A stretch of DNA of 54,786 nucleotides from Chara braunii (GCA_003427395.1 BFEA01000561.1:644984-699769); one strand, 5' to 3'. Counted from the first letter of the stretch, positions 36,912 through 51,200 are shown. Made by a program: numbers and translations. Notes: generated by a model not told the origin, from the letters alone.

Positions 36912-39100
36912 AGTTGGGCAAAGGGAGTAAGCTAGCAATTGTTGTGTTTCAGTTGGTATCAAGTAGTTATCAATGGTATGTGGTGTGCATTGACTTTCAG
37001 ATGAACTTGGTCTCAGAGGACTAGGTATTGCCAAGCGCTCGTCTGATTTGGTCTACAAGTGAAAAATGTTCTCTCATCTGCCTTTGCATGTGACGGATGG
37101 CACCGTTTGGTGTGAAGATTGATTCTGTCTGCTATGTTGGTGCTGTCGCTGTTGCTATACTTCAGATTTACAATCCAGGAACGTTTCCTTGGGGAGCAGT
37201 TGCGCCTGCCAGGTTTGCATGGCGGCCAATCAGAGAAGCTCCCACGAACCTGCTAATGAAAGAGAAAGACAAGGAGAAAGAAGAGGATAATGAAAACGGG
37301 AGTGAGGACTCTGCCAAAAAGGCTTTGAAGAGGAAACCTGTCCACAGTCTGCTGTTCAGGCGGCAGCTCTGGCTGTGGGTTCACGCAGCGGGGTTTGATG
37401 AAGCACTCCAGGCGATTCAGAGTGGTTGCGAAATGAGGGTATGTTCGTACTTTTGCCTTCTTCTGGCCAGCCTAAGAAGGATGTCCAATCCCTCAGTAAC
37501 CTTTCTGACTGAGTAATCGTGCTCTGGAATTCATCAATGCCCAACCTTACACATGGATGGCTAAAACGTATGATCCACCACGCCTCTGAATCACGGAAAC
37601 AAAGTGCAAGCCGTGGTGAACTAGAGATGAAAAAGCATCTGGATCAGTTGGTTTGCCTGGCAGACATGTAAAGAGGAGATGGCGTGGTCGCCGCTGGCCA
37701 TAAGAAGGATGTTCAATCCCTCAGTAACCTTTCTGACTGAGTAATCATGCTCTTGAATTCATCAATGCCCAACCTTACACATGGATGGCTAAAATGTATG
37801 ATCCACCATGCCTCTGAATCACGGAAACAAAGTGCAAGCGGTGGTGAACTAGAGATGAAAAAGCATCTGGATCAGTTGGTTTGCCTGGCTGACATGTAAA
37901 GAGGAGATGGCGTGGTCGCCGCTGGCCATAAGAAGGATGTTCAATCCCTCAGTAACCTTTCTGACTGAGTAATCGTGCTCTGGAATTCATCAATGCCCAA
38001 CCTTACACATGGATGGCTAAAATGTATGATCCACCACGCCTCTGAATCACGGAAACAAAGTGCAAGCGGTGGTGAACTAGAGGTGAAAAAGCATCTGGAT
38101 CAGTTGGTTTGCCTGGCTGACATGTAAAGAGGAGATGGCGTGGTCGCCGCTACTTGTAGTTACATCTGGAAGTCCTAGATTGCATTTGATTGGAACTTAG
38201 CTCCATTTCCACCGCTAGAGTTCGGCATGACTTCTGTTGTATTTTGACGACTTGCCGGTGGAACAGGAATTGGACTGACGCTCCCCAGAACGGGAAGGAG
38301 CCAGGCCCATAAGGACCTGTTTTTTTTTGTTTTATGGGGAAAAAAACTTGGTGGACAGCTAGGTCCATAATAGGCACCAGAATCTGCAAATGTCAGTGCA
38401 TAAGGACCTGTTTTCTTTTGTAATGGGAAAAAAAAGTTGGTGGACAGGTAGGTTCATGATAGGCATCAGAATCTGCAAATGTTAGTGTACATTCGGATAG
38501 TGAGAATTGTGGAATTAGTTTCATTTGATGGCAGTGTTGGAATTATAGACGTTGTGGTAATTTGGTACATCTGATAAAATTGGAATGATACAGAGAAGAT
38601 TCGCATGGCCCCTGCGCGAGGATGGCACATAAAAAAGAAGGAATTAAAGATTGTGTGTAGCAGTTGTAAATAGCTAGCCGGAGAATGGATCGGGGCTTCT
38701 TTTTCTTTTCTTGTATGGGGGGGAGGGAACGGGTCATGTTTGGAATTGTATGTATGTAAGCATGAGATACGGAAATTGTGAAACACAGTTTGCTACGGTA
38801 TGAGGAGCTGGAACAAGAAGTTGTGGCTTGCTTTTATCATGCGGCCTCCACACTGTTTCAGAAGGTCTGTCAAATGGGCATCTGCCACAGGTCTTTCTAC
38901 TATCTGCGGAAATCTTGCCAGAGTGTTTTAGGAGGTGGTGGTAGTTGAATGACTCAGACGTGAGGTGTCGGTAGTAACAATCATATGTGCCGGTTCATGT
39001 CTTTTTCTCCCGGCTCTCCCTCTTCTTTTCCCAAAAGGATCTATGGTAGGGGTAATCCTTCAGTCATGGTTGCGATCTGGAACTTCTGCATGACCGTCTG

Positions 39101-39134
<34 letters not shown>

Positions 39135-39151
39135 AGGGGGGGGGGGGGGGG

Positions 39152-39222
<71 letters not shown>

Positions 39223-42200
39223 TAGATGTGCGGATCCGGGTTTCAGCAACCTGATGGCCTGTCTCAATGAATTGGAAATTTAGAATGTATTTGTTAGGGA
39301 TGGGCATGCACTGTCTGCTTGTGTCGAGTATGTTCTGTGTGTGGATAGTTCGGTTGGGGTCTTCTCTGCCTGTTAAGGGTGGTGTCAACCTACAGTCTAT
39401 GGATTTTTTCATCCTGCGTGTGTTGGGTGATAGGTCTGCGGACTCTGCTGTGCTTTTGGGTCAAGGCAAATTGTGGCTTGAAGCAACTCGACAGGATTAG
39501 GAACTCAGTCCCACTGGGTCCCAAAATTTACACACTTGATTAGCCATATGTGGGTAAGGGTGGACAGGGGAAATAGGCAAACTAGGCAGTAAGGCAGTGA
39601 GTAGTAGGCGTGGTTTCATGGCTGGACTCCAACGCTGTGATTCAAACCGTTTTCATTTTTGTCTAAGAGGGTTCGGAAACGGTTCTTTTGTTGATATTAA
39701 CTCTGAATACCTGCAAAAAAAATGTGCAGACGTAGGCACAAAATCAAGTTTACCAAAACACGAAATTATGTTTTCAACTTTTCGTCAGAATTTGCCACTT
39801 GCATACTGAGAGCAATTGTTTGGTGGTGGGTCTTTGTTCTATAGAACCGAGCATGGAAGACTGTGAATGAGAATGGCAAGTACGTAACCTGCTTTGGAAG
39901 GAAGGGGGAATATGGAAGGCTAGAACTGAAAGGCTCAGGGGCTCGAGAATTACTGCGGAGAGTCATTCGACCTGTTGATTGGTAAGTATCTAGTTTCCTG
40001 AATATGCTGTGCCACTGCTTCTCTGCCTTGGCGACAGTGCTCTATGACTGTAAATTTGAGTTGGTTTTCCGTCCAGGACTTTGTGCACTGCTTGATTGCT
40101 CTTTGTGAACTTATGGCATGGCACATGCTTTTCTGTGGCATGTCTGGTCGCACTGCTCGAATATGTATCGGATAATTGGACTGAACAAGGATGCTGTCTT
40201 TTTTGTGTCATGGTTACCCGATCACGTCTGATGATACTGTTCTGATATTTATCAGACAGATTCAGACAGAATATAAAGATTCCGCCTTTGTTTTTGGTTT
40301 GATTTTGTCGGGTTTCACACTCTGGCTTGCATATATTCTGATGAGATGGTCAATGGTCTGTCGAGTGCTCTTTGCACTAATCGGTTCTGTCTCTGACTCG
40401 TGGCACGACACATGGTTCTCTGGGGAACAGGCTTCCTGGAGGCAATCGGACGGACCTGCCCCCTCTCGGTGATGGAACAAGCTTGGCAGTCCCTGAGCAG
40501 GAGTCGCCAACCATGTGTGTCATTGACAAATGGATGAGAATGCTGCCAACCGGCGCGATGGTTGGGTTAAGGGTGCACGATCCGCGGCATTCCATTTCAA
40601 AACCTCTTGGGAAAGATGAATTAGCGGCAAGAGCGCAGTCGAAGATCAGAAAGCTGATGGCATTGAATAATCTTGAGGAAACTGTAGTTGGAGAAGGTTC
40701 GGCAGACCATGTCGATCGGAAAAGAAAGCGCGATGATGACACGGTCAGCAATCTTGATCACAGTACCAAGGTTCAGAAGGATGGAGGGGAGGATGGTGTA
40801 GGGGAAGCAACAATCAGGGAGGTTGTTGACATGAGAAGTCCGGAAAGGGGCGAGTGGGTTTCTGAGAGCACATGGGAACCTGAGGACGATAGACCGTTTG
40901 ACATCAAGGACAACTGGTGGCTGCCTTTCAATAGCTATGCAGGTGTCGTCGGTGTGGCAGATTCGATGGAACTCTGGAACCCGAACCGGGAATGGTGGGG
41001 GAAGGTGGCAAATGAGCGGCCAAGGCCTGAGCACTTTGTGAATGATTGGCAGCTTGGCGAACAACAAGAAGTGGAGCTGGCGAAATGGAAAGGGAAGGAG
41101 GAGGGGACTCGTACCGATGCAGAAATGCAAGAAAGTGGAATGGATGCCAATGGAGGTGGTAAAGGTAATGGGCCCCTTGAGCTTGGGATGGAGCAGGACC
41201 AAATGTGGGCGGATACGGCTCCGGTGCTTCTCGTGAACCGTGGAGGTTGTGGGAATCGCTCAAGGTGCGTTGATGAACGTCAGTTTTTTTTGTTTTTTTT
41301 GTTTTTTTGTTTTGCATTGACGAACATGATCGAATTGTCAATGCATGGGATTTTCTGTCATTGATCTTTCTCTGTGTTTGTTTTTTCCTCTTCTTCTTTT
41401 CTTGTTGGTGGCAATATTTTGAGCTGTGCATCGCGTTTATCGCTTTGTGTCATACTTGCAAGCGCACGTCGTGCGGGCGGTTCCCTACGTGCGGCGCACG
41501 CGCCCAACCGATCCCGTGCGGCACACGCGCCCAACCGATCCCGTGCGGCGCACGACGTGTGCGGGGAACGACCCGTCACCCCCCTCAGAAAAAAAAAGGC
41601 CGGGGTCAAAACGATGTGTTTGAGGCCCCCTGCCAAAATTATAAGCGAGATGGAAAAAAAATACAGGAGTACTGCCTCACCTTGCTCCTCCTCCCCTTCC
41701 TCATTCTCCATGTCTCCTCCTCCCTTCTCCTTTTCGTCTCCTCCTCCTCCTCCTCCTGTTCATCCTCCTCTTCCTGCCCTTCCTGATCCTCCTTGTCTCC
41801 TCCTCCTCGTACTTCCTCATCTTCCGTGTTTCCTCGTGTCCTTCCCTTCCTCGTGTCCTCCCCTTCCTCGCCGTCCATGTCTCCCCCTCCTTCCACTCGT
41901 CCTCCTCCTCCTGCCCTTCCTCTTTTCCCTCCGTCCATCTCTTCTCCTCCTCCTGCCCTTCCTCTTTTCCCTCCGTCAATCTCTTCTCCTCCTCCTGCCC
42001 TTCCTCTTTTCCCTCCGTCCATCTCTTCTCCTCCCCCATCCCGACTCCTCCTCGTTGTCCTCGCTATCCTTGTCGTCCTCCTCGTCCACATCCTCCTCCT
42101 CCTCTCCATATCCCCCTCTCCTCGCCATATCCCCATCTTCCTGTCATACGCCCCCCTGTTCCCCCTCCTAAAAAAAGAAAATAAGAAAAATAAAAATAAA

Positions 42201-45200
42201 AAACCTGCACGATTCCGCACAGGCACCCCCCGCACGGAACTCTGCACGGAACTCCGGACGAATCTGCGGCTCGTGTGGTGACGATTTTGTTGCTTGCATC
42301 TGTTTGTGATGCGTGTGAAGTCGTGTTTAAGCCTGGCCCTCCCTTTGGAAAGCAGACGGTAAAAAATGCTATATGATGGGACCCCTACTAAGCTTGTTGT
42401 TTGTATTGGAAGTGGGAACTGCAGTTTTAATGCAAAAAAACAATGAGACAGATGTAAGAACGCCGGCTGTAGCCTCCTTGTTTTTGTTTTTTTTATTTTT
42501 TATAATTGGTGCAATGGACCATGGATCAGAGATATTAAATTAATATACAGAGCAGAGACTGCAATCGGTCTTAGCCAAATGGCCGAGAACGGTATGCTTC
42601 TGTTAGCTCTTTTTCTGTAGGCTGCTGGCATTTCAGATATTTATCATCATTTAAATTACCCCTATGGGAGAAACAAATCCCCATGCGCGAGGATGGGGTG
42701 ATGGCAGGCATCGATTTGGGACAGCCTTTTTGTGGCCCATGGTCCTTATTTTGCTACTTCCTGTTTCCATCTCGTTTGAGTTTGATTTAAGCTTGAACAT
42801 AGACTATTAGTCGTTCATGACTATGGGAAGGGTCAGCAAATTTTGGTGCGAGGTTGGAAAGATGTCAGTGCGGTCCTGTGTCCAGTCCAAGGTATGAGGG
42901 AAAAAAGGAAATAGGAGGCATACGGAGAGAACAGGCTATATAGGGAACGAAGTGGGGCAGTGAAGGGCATGGAGAATATTCCGAGGACTGAGGTGCCAAC
43001 ATCGTCAGCAGAGATTTCGTTCATACTTTGAGATATTCTTTGGCTGGCAGCATATTTTTGAGGGTCTTGCGGATGCCTCAATTTCTCGAGTTCTTTTACG
43101 CCCTTGAAGTGCATCTGCTGTCTTTTGGAAATGCTTGAATTTGTCTTTGTGGTTCCGGTTTCGGGCAGATTGCAATTTTTATGTATGCCCTTTAAAGTCT
43201 GTAAGTGCTTTGCACAATAAATTTCCCCCTTCGTCCAGTTTTGTGCATTGTTATATTTGGCATAGGAACACGGTCGGTTAGTGCTCCAGGTATGGGCGTG
43301 GTTTTTATGCTGCATAAGAGGGATGGGTTACCATCCCCCATGCTACCAATTTGAGAGGCCTTTAGAAGGGGGAAGGACTCATTCTTGTTCACAAGGACTT
43401 GTCCACGTTCACAAGGACAACTCGTTCACGTTCACACTTATTCATACACCTGTTCAAATTCTCGCTCATTTGTCTGCGCACTATCATTAAGCTCACTTGC
43501 TAGACCCAGTGCTCCCTTGCCTCCATTCCGTCACTGCCTGCTTTCTCACTTGCCCCGGTGCTCCCTTGCCCCCACACTCCGTCACTGCCTGATTTCTCTC
43601 TCTCTCACTATTCTGCCCCCTCCCTCTCTCATCCCCTTGTTTTGTCTTCTCCCTCCCTCCCTCCCTCCCTCCCTCTGTTGCCCCGCTTCGTTTCGTGGCT
43701 TCTCTCCTCTCTCTCTCTCCTTTCCCTCCCTCACTCCCTCCTTCTCTCCCTTTCCCCCTCCCTCCCCCTTACATTATTCCCTCCTTCCCTCTCGCCTGTT
43801 CGTTCCTCAGTCCGACACGCATTCAGCCCCTTCCTGCTTCCTGGAGTCGCTTGCATGCACATCCAGTTCTACACAACACGCTGCATTTACATTGATTTTA
43901 CACTTTATGGCACTTAGGGCCTACTAAGCTTTAGGGCCTTCTTATTCTTGTTCTTCCCCGCCTCCTTCGTCTTCTCCCTCCTTTCTCCTTCGCTTTTCGG
44001 CGAAGTGTTTAGTCGCGAGAATAGTGAGATTGTGTGGGGTTACCATTTCGGACACAACAGCAATTTGGGTGCACTGGGTCTCTCCGACTTCCTCATGTTG
44101 AGGGCTTGTTCAATGTCAGGCCTGATAAGTTTGTCTGGGCGTCAGGCAAGTTCTTCAGAAAACCATTCTTAGTTTGCAGATTTGTTCCTGGCATCGTCAT
44201 TTTATCAGTTGTGTGCTCGGTCGTAAGGGGATCATTCTCTTGTAGGTTTCACCCTCAAAATTAGTGAACTTTGCTTTTAAATCTGCGTCTTCTGTTGGAT
44301 GGGCCATGTAGTGTGCCACCCTCTTTTGGTCTACGATGTTCCGGGGCGGCCATTGCAGCAGACATTTTTCTCTGGTTGCCAGTTGGTGCAGGGTTTCACG
44401 AAAAGTGTTCGCAAGTCCTTAGGTGTGCTCTCATAGAGGCAGCAATCATCTATGCAGAGTATGTGAGGCAAAGTGAACCGGTCATGCGAAAACCGGTCTT
44501 TCAGGGCAGTGGTAGTATAGACGATGTTTGGAAGTGCATTCGCTGCCAGTTCATTTGCCAGGTTTTTGTTGGTCGCGTTGGATCCAGTGTCTTTTCTTTG
44601 TATTTCTGTTCATGCCAGTGGCTACCTGTCCTGTGGACTTCTACCAGGTCTGTTCTCAGTCTTACACGTTTTGAGTGGTAAAGTTCATCATATGGGGTAT
44701 ATTCTTATTGCAGATGGCATTTTGCACTCACGATCTCTTTTGCTCTAGTGCAGGATCACGAGTCCTCAACGACAATGGCTGGCCAGTTGTCTTAAGTGTC
44801 ATCATAAGCAGCCTACTTTGTTGCTGGTGGCTGTGTTTCAATTTATATGGTGTTCCACTCTGAACCGTTGGATTATCGAGGCAGCCTTTTGCCAGTGCTC
44901 GGTGGTGTGCAGTACTGCAGTCAGGCTCTCTTTTTGTTATGCTCAGTGGCTGACTTGCGTTGAGCTTGCTCTTGCACGCCATTGTTCCTCATTAGAAGAC
45001 CTTCGTTGGGCAGAGGGAAGAGCGAGGAGGGATCAACCTTGGCAGTATCAGGTTGGAACATCTGGTTAGCAGACAGCATTGGTTGCTGTGCATTTTGCAG
45101 CGTGACAGCAGTGTACTGACCGGCGGGATTTTCTTTTTGTGGTCTTTCCAGCGTTGGTTTTAGGTTACTTGTTTTGTATGTGACTTATGTTCTATAGGTA

Positions 45201-48200
45201 TCCTGCTTCGTTTGACATTTACAAGGAAGCTTTGGGTCATGTGCTGGTGATTCGTCTCAAATTTTGCTTTGCCTTGCCTGATTTCTTGAAGGACTGGGCA
45301 CTTGTTTTTCATCTGTGTTCTGTGCTCTTGGTCTCTTTCCTCTGCTTTGAGAGAATATCCTTATTGTGGGTTGTCTGCTTCATTCCTGGCAGTGCTGTAT
45401 TCACAGGCTATAAATGCCGTGCTTCCCGTTTAACGAAGACGAGCATGGCATTCAACATCTCCGGCATTGTCTGCAGCTCCTGGTAACGTTTTAGAAGATC
45501 TGGAAAGGCTTAGCTATGGACGGTGTGGGGATGACGGTAAGGGGTGCATTCTCATAGGAGTGCAACGCGGTGGGTGTGAGGTGCACATTGGAGAGAGCAG
45601 AGGAGATGTATGCTTCCTATTTGGTGGCTGTTGGCCATGTCCATCGGGCTCTTAGGGAAACAGAGGGGTGAAGGAAAGGGCTGAAGAGGGGAACCTCTTA
45701 ATTGATTAATTGATGTTGTGGGCTTTCTCTTCTCTGCGCAGATGGTCACTTATTATGCCCTGGAAGTGGGCAGGTCCCTTCTGGATGGCCTTGACTTCCA
45801 ATAGCGGAAGTGGGGTTGGAGTGAACGAATGGCGACGTATAGAAGCAGAGGTGAGTGAGTGCAACCACACCTAGCTGAATCACAACCGCCATGGAGTTGC
45901 TGTGGCTTTTGGTGGTGAACCAAGTTTGCAGTGGGCCAAGCTGGGGCCTTATATGTCGTCGGTGTGGGATCGAAAGCTGTCCTGTGAACTATGAGAAGGG
46001 TTTTTTTTAGTAAGCCAGGTGTTCAAATCACGCGGCATGATACGTGGCATGATAGATGCTCATGCTAAGTGGCTGGCCTTATGCCTCCTTTTCAGGTCCA
46101 CGGCATCTCAAAAGATGGCCCTGTCTGCTGGGTTGATTACGGGCACCTGGAGTTGCATGCTGGGGGTGTGATGTTGTCTGTGGGAGGCTCGGTATACTTG
46201 CGCACGCCCTGGGCAATTGGAAAACTAACAAGTGCAATGATCGAGTTGTGGGTCCCCATCGGTTTCTGTGGTGACTGTTTCGCGTTTCAAAAATCCTTTC
46301 TTGTGTCTGCAACTGTCCAAATTTTTGAAGCGGGCCCCTTTGGCGATCTCCTCCTCTAGATAGGCAGTAATAACCTTGTAGACAGTTTGCCTCACAGTCG
46401 TTTAGTGACAACCACAAATTGCCTTCGCTTTAGAGGTCGGGTATGTTCTTAGCATTTGTTGGTTATGGCAGAGAAAATGTTTCTTCAACAGGGTGATGGG
46501 TGTAAGACCTTGTAGTTATGAACTGAAAAACCACTGCAACTCTATGAGCTTAAGTGCTCTGCTATCTGATTCGATCTGATAAAGTGTTTTGGTCCATTGG
46601 ATACTTAACGTGTTTGATGAATGTCGGGACATTCTTTTAGTGAATGGTGCGGCCTTTTTGTCCCACAACAACCTCGTTTGTGTCGCATGATTACTCAAGC
46701 ACATGGCACTTTCCTGCTTGTTGCTCCCTGTCCAGTCTTCAATCATCGATAGTGGGAAAGCTGTTGCTGTGTGGCCGATCTTCATTCCACGTGACTGATC
46801 CTGAAAGCTCCTTGGTTCACTCACTCAGCAAGCCAATCCTCTTGTTTGGAAAATCTAGAGTTTAGGCTCGTTCCAGACCTCTTTTCTTTGGCAGTTTCTC
46901 TGGTCAGATTGCCCATCCTCTTAGTTCGGAGTCTGGATTCCGGCATCCTGTTGTTGCACGGTGTTGGGAGGCACGCCATGTGGAAAGTGTCGGAGCCATC
47001 TTTTGATGTAGGAGCGCACTCGAATCATGCCGTGCAAAGAATTGCAAGCCGGGCCGTGCTTAGGTGGTCCGTAGTTCACAGCGGGTGGATGCTTAGGCCC
47101 TAAGGTACTTATGCAAGTGCCTGTAGTGGAGGGCGCACTAGGCTGTGCACGTGGGAGGGCATGCTGCCTTGTACGTATTTTGGCGGGGCAGCAGGTATGT
47201 ACATCACGGCCAGACAATAAAGCGTGTGATTGTGTTTCACGGACGACGTTCTGGGTCACCACTGATCTCCCATTTGGGTGCCAGGGAGACGAGTTCAGCG
47301 CCAAAGACTGTGTTGTATACACTGTATATGGAACTGTAGTGGCAACGTTTCTGGGGATGCATCTCCTGTGTGGGTGTCTGGCAGAGAACCTTGTCTTCCT
47401 TATGGACTGGGCAAAACGTTTGCGGATTCTCTTGCTCAGAGTGTTTTGTGTAGTAGTCAGTGGCATTGGTGGTTTCTTCCCGTCCGGTTAAAGCCTCCAG
47501 AATGGTACTGCAGATCTCATGCAGTGTTGAGCGCAAAGCAGGCGCATTTGAAGTCACGTTCAGGATAGCTTTGTCCCAGCCCAGCCACACCAGAATAGCA
47601 TTCTCCAAGCCCAGTTTCTCCCACTCCAGCCCCTTTCTTACTCTGACACTGGGTAAACTAGTGTGTCTGTGCTGGGAACTTTGGGATTCCCTCATGGCAT
47701 CTGTGTAATTCTGTATGTGTGTCAAGCTCGCAAACCACGGATTGCGAGTTGTCTGTTTGAGTTGTGGTCTAAAATAGTGGAATTGAGTTGTGCGTAGCAG
47801 GGTGCATAATTTAGACCCCTTTGCGTGGAGGATTAAAGTCTTCAGCTCCTTGAATTAGGACGGAACCGATTTTATGTTTTGTTTCTTATATTGTGCAGAT
47901 CGCGTCGTTTGTTTGTTTTACTTGGTGGTGGTGGTGGGTGGTTCTGTTCCGCACAGTTCAGTTTGTTGAACTGAGTTTTTTTTTGTGGAAAAGAAAGTTA
48001 CTCGTGTACATATCCCCCTGTGCTTCCACAGTTTCTGCCCTTTGAGTTCTGTAGGTGATGTCCAGGCATGCTATTTTAGATGTGACCCGCGCACGGGAGA
48101 ATTCGTTAGTCAGTGCGGCCTGTGGCGGTGTGGTCCATTTGCCATGAACATGGAATTGAAAGTGACGACTGATTGTTGCTTAGGCTGTGTTCTCAGCAGT

Positions 48201-51200
48201 CTGCTCACTGCGCTGTTGATGATAGATGGGTCATTGAATACTGGAGGGGACGAGTGTGGGGGCAATTGTCTGATGCACTGTTGCAGGGCAATGGTTTAGT
48301 GCACTGTTGCATGCCCTAAATTTTGTTATCTGGTTGTGATACTCTTCTGCACACTATTGTCTCTGTCATCATATCGCCCTGGCTGATGTAAGGGGCAGGG
48401 GAATAAATAGTCATAGCCATAACAGACAGGTATAGCACGAGGCTTTGTGCTTTTGATGCTGCTTTTGTTCAGGACGGAGTCTTATTGACTTAAACGGTTA
48501 AACCACCCGTGCACCCGGGCCCGGAGGCGCGTCACTGTGCACCAAGCTTTTCTGAATCGCGAGCGGCAAACATTTTTTCTTTTTTGGCTGGCCCTGCTGG
48601 CCATTTCAGTCCGGTAGCCCCAAGCCGCAAAAAAAATGGAGCTGGCAACTCGTGCAGTTCGACAAGGCGGGGACTGTGTATTGGCGGTTTAGGATGATAA
48701 CAAGTCAGCACAGGGGTACCTAGACAAAACACCCAGAGGTAGAACCGGGTGCCACTTGTGTTGGTAGATCGTATCTGAGGAAACAGTTGCACTCGCGGAA
48801 CGAAATGATTTGTATCAAGTGGAGGCGAGCAGATCTTCTTGTTCTTTCCAAATATGACTGCTTGCGACTGTGTTTGTGCTCCTTAGTCTACGCTCTGCTA
48901 ACAGATATGGCGTCCTCCTGGTGCCTGAGGCCTGCAAGCTCGTTTATCCTGCTCTACCTGTGGCCACACCTAGCTTCTGTGTCGAGGAGCATAGCTCCAG
49001 GCATGCTTATTACACTGGGAACTAGAACTATGGTGGAGTGTTTCTGCCACCAGTTACTGAATGAAGGACATGAGAAATGAGTAACACTGTATTCTAATGT
49101 TTGTTTGGAAAGTAAATGGAGGCAGAATCTGGCAGATAGATATTTTTTTATGTCTCCGATCATGCTGTTTGACTAATGGGATCTTCAGTCTCCCGAATCC
49201 GGTGTGGGCACTGGTTATCAGGAAAGTGAACGTTTGCCATGTCCACAGACTGCCTCCGTGTTTATCCAGTGATGATTTTTGCTGGGGATCGATCCTTGAA
49301 GTAGGGCCAGTGCACTCAGCAACTCCCCTTCTGTGACACCTGCATATCTTCACCACCTGAGCACGGTGCAGACTAATCTGCTTTCGTTTGTGTATCCGTT
49401 CTTGATGCAAATGAGCTTGGCCTTCCAGCCATCGGTTTCCGGTCTGTCAGTATATGTCACTCAGAATCTACTTCTTTCTCGGCGTTATGGTTCTGTTCTC
49501 TCAGGGTTCGAACTCTGGAGCCTCTGACTGCCCTCAGACAGCCGGCTTCTTTGTGGGTTTGCCCTCTGGCGAACAGCCCTGTGCGTAGTGTGCGGATAAT
49601 AGGTTCTTGTGCTGTAAATGCATGCGGTCATATGGAATACCTCCATGTGCGTCACGCCGATCGGTATTGCGGTTTCCAGTATTTTGAGGTGTAGCTGGAA
49701 CCAAACGTTCAACGATGTGTCCTTGAAGGCCTGATTTGTTCACATGGAACCTAGCCGCCCTAGGGTTTTAGGATATTCAAAACGTGAGGATGGTCGTGTG
49801 AATTCCGGTGCTGTTGCAAGAAATCATGAGTGCTGGCTTTGGCAAGTGAATGCTTCGGGGACTTTGACCCCGTTTCCCGAGAGCTTCGACTTAGCAGGGA
49901 AGTGGGATCGCTGATTTTGAAACTGTGACATTGAAATGTGTGTGATGCAGTTGTCGTAAACCTTTGAACTTTATGGTTAGGAAACCTGTGTGAAATGCTT
50001 CTTTTAGACTGTCATGCCCTTCTATTTGTGTAAGTACCTGTAGCACATATATCTCTTCTCGGCGCGAAGGCCGTTGGGAAAACGAGTGCTGCACTTTGGA
50101 ATCAGTGAAACAGCCTTGCTGAGGGGGGAAACAACAACTGTTTGTTTGCCTGCCTTGTGTGGCATAACAGGCTATAGTCTGCTTGCAGTCGAAGTAAATT
50201 GGTGCATGTCATTTGGTACACCGATGAACTGTCGAAAGACAGACCTGACTTCGTATCCTTATACAATCAGAGAGAAGAATAATATAGCTCTGAATTACCT
50301 GGGTGCCGGTCAGCTTAATGATGATATCTCAAGGCCGTCACTGTTTAAACCACCATTACACGCCATACATTGGCCATGGGCAGCTTTCAGAGGCCGAAAC
50401 GCAACAAAGGCCGCCTATTGAATTTATCAACGGCGGCCCTGCCCTGACTTTTCCGGATGGGCAACGAGTTTTGTATCAGCAATGCTGGGGCCGTGTACTG
50501 GTGGTTTAAACAAGAAGAAGAAAAAGAAATTGGTGGACGTCTGGTCTGACATGGTTGTACTGATGGTTGAGTATAGAAAGTCCTGTTGTGTCTTTCGCAG
50601 AATCTGACAGAGTGGTTTGTCTGCAGACTCGACGCCCGGCCTATCCTTGGGATTTTCCAGATACGGTGCCATTCCTGCGGCAGACTTGGAAAGAGTACTT
50701 GGCTAAGAAAGAGAGCTTGGAGAAGAAGAATTCCGATTCTGGAGCCATTCGTCCTGTCCCTCTTCGGTTTGGTCCTGTTGTGGAGACTGCGGGAAAGATT
50801 ATACAGGATGATGCTGTGGGAGCTGCAAGGGAGAATTGTGATATGTCATATTTCGTGGCACGTAGCCCGACAGTTCTACGCGATGCTTTGGCAAACCACT
50901 TGCCTCGAAAGCGTCCTGTTACCAAAGAGGTAAATGCTGTAGCGAAGAAGGCGGAGAGGGAGAAAGATGATGACAGAGATGGAAATGACAAGGAAGAGAG
51001 TGATAGTGATGATAATGATGATGAGGAGGAGGATGAGAACGGCCAGAACAGAAAGCACGAGAGCAGCAAGGGTGAACGCATCAAGAGTGAAACAGAGCAT
51101 GAAAGCATGAGTGAGGATGCCAAGCGGGAGAGCAAGGACGAAAGAAAGAGGGATGTTAATGAATGTCTTGTCTTTGTCTCGCTGAATCTTATACGAGATG

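Larger units (their letters stand above)
33607..37165 (+). other. Intron 4 with MITE, GAA tract and hairpins
   Basis: Contains a TTAA-flanked MITE only 36 bp after the donor, GACTG-type short repeats (34600-34660), a GAA/GAG-rich tract (35436-35560), a cluster of perfect inverted repeats (35809-35933) and a TG/AG compound microsatellite (36826-36911). Acceptor ATACTTCAG. No further gene supported. Confidence 0.7.
45851..50626 (+). other. Intron 8 with two MITEs and a SINE-like copy
   Basis: Apart from the mobile elements at 48498-48692, 50200-50300 and 50345-50509, the intron is GT/TG-rich unique-looking DNA without convincing frames. Both strands were read for a nested gene; none was found. 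Acceptor TTGTCTGCAG at 50626 was preferred to TTTCGCAG at 50600 because it keeps the POPLD alignment length. Confidence 0.6.

Noticed and set aside
40326-40362. CTGATGA word in intron 6 as a third hammerhead
   Set aside because: No GAAA after a possible stem II and no NUH site in place.
41374-42247. 265-residue + and 202-residue - frames in intron 7
   Set aside because: Produced by CT-rich DNA and a 42-bp minisatellite; they lie between well-supported POP1 exons 7 and 8.
42675-42710. Possible further U6 piece (CCCCATGCGCGAGGATGG)
   Set aside because: Only about 18 bases resemble U6, with no flanking U6 sequence; too short to separate from chance.
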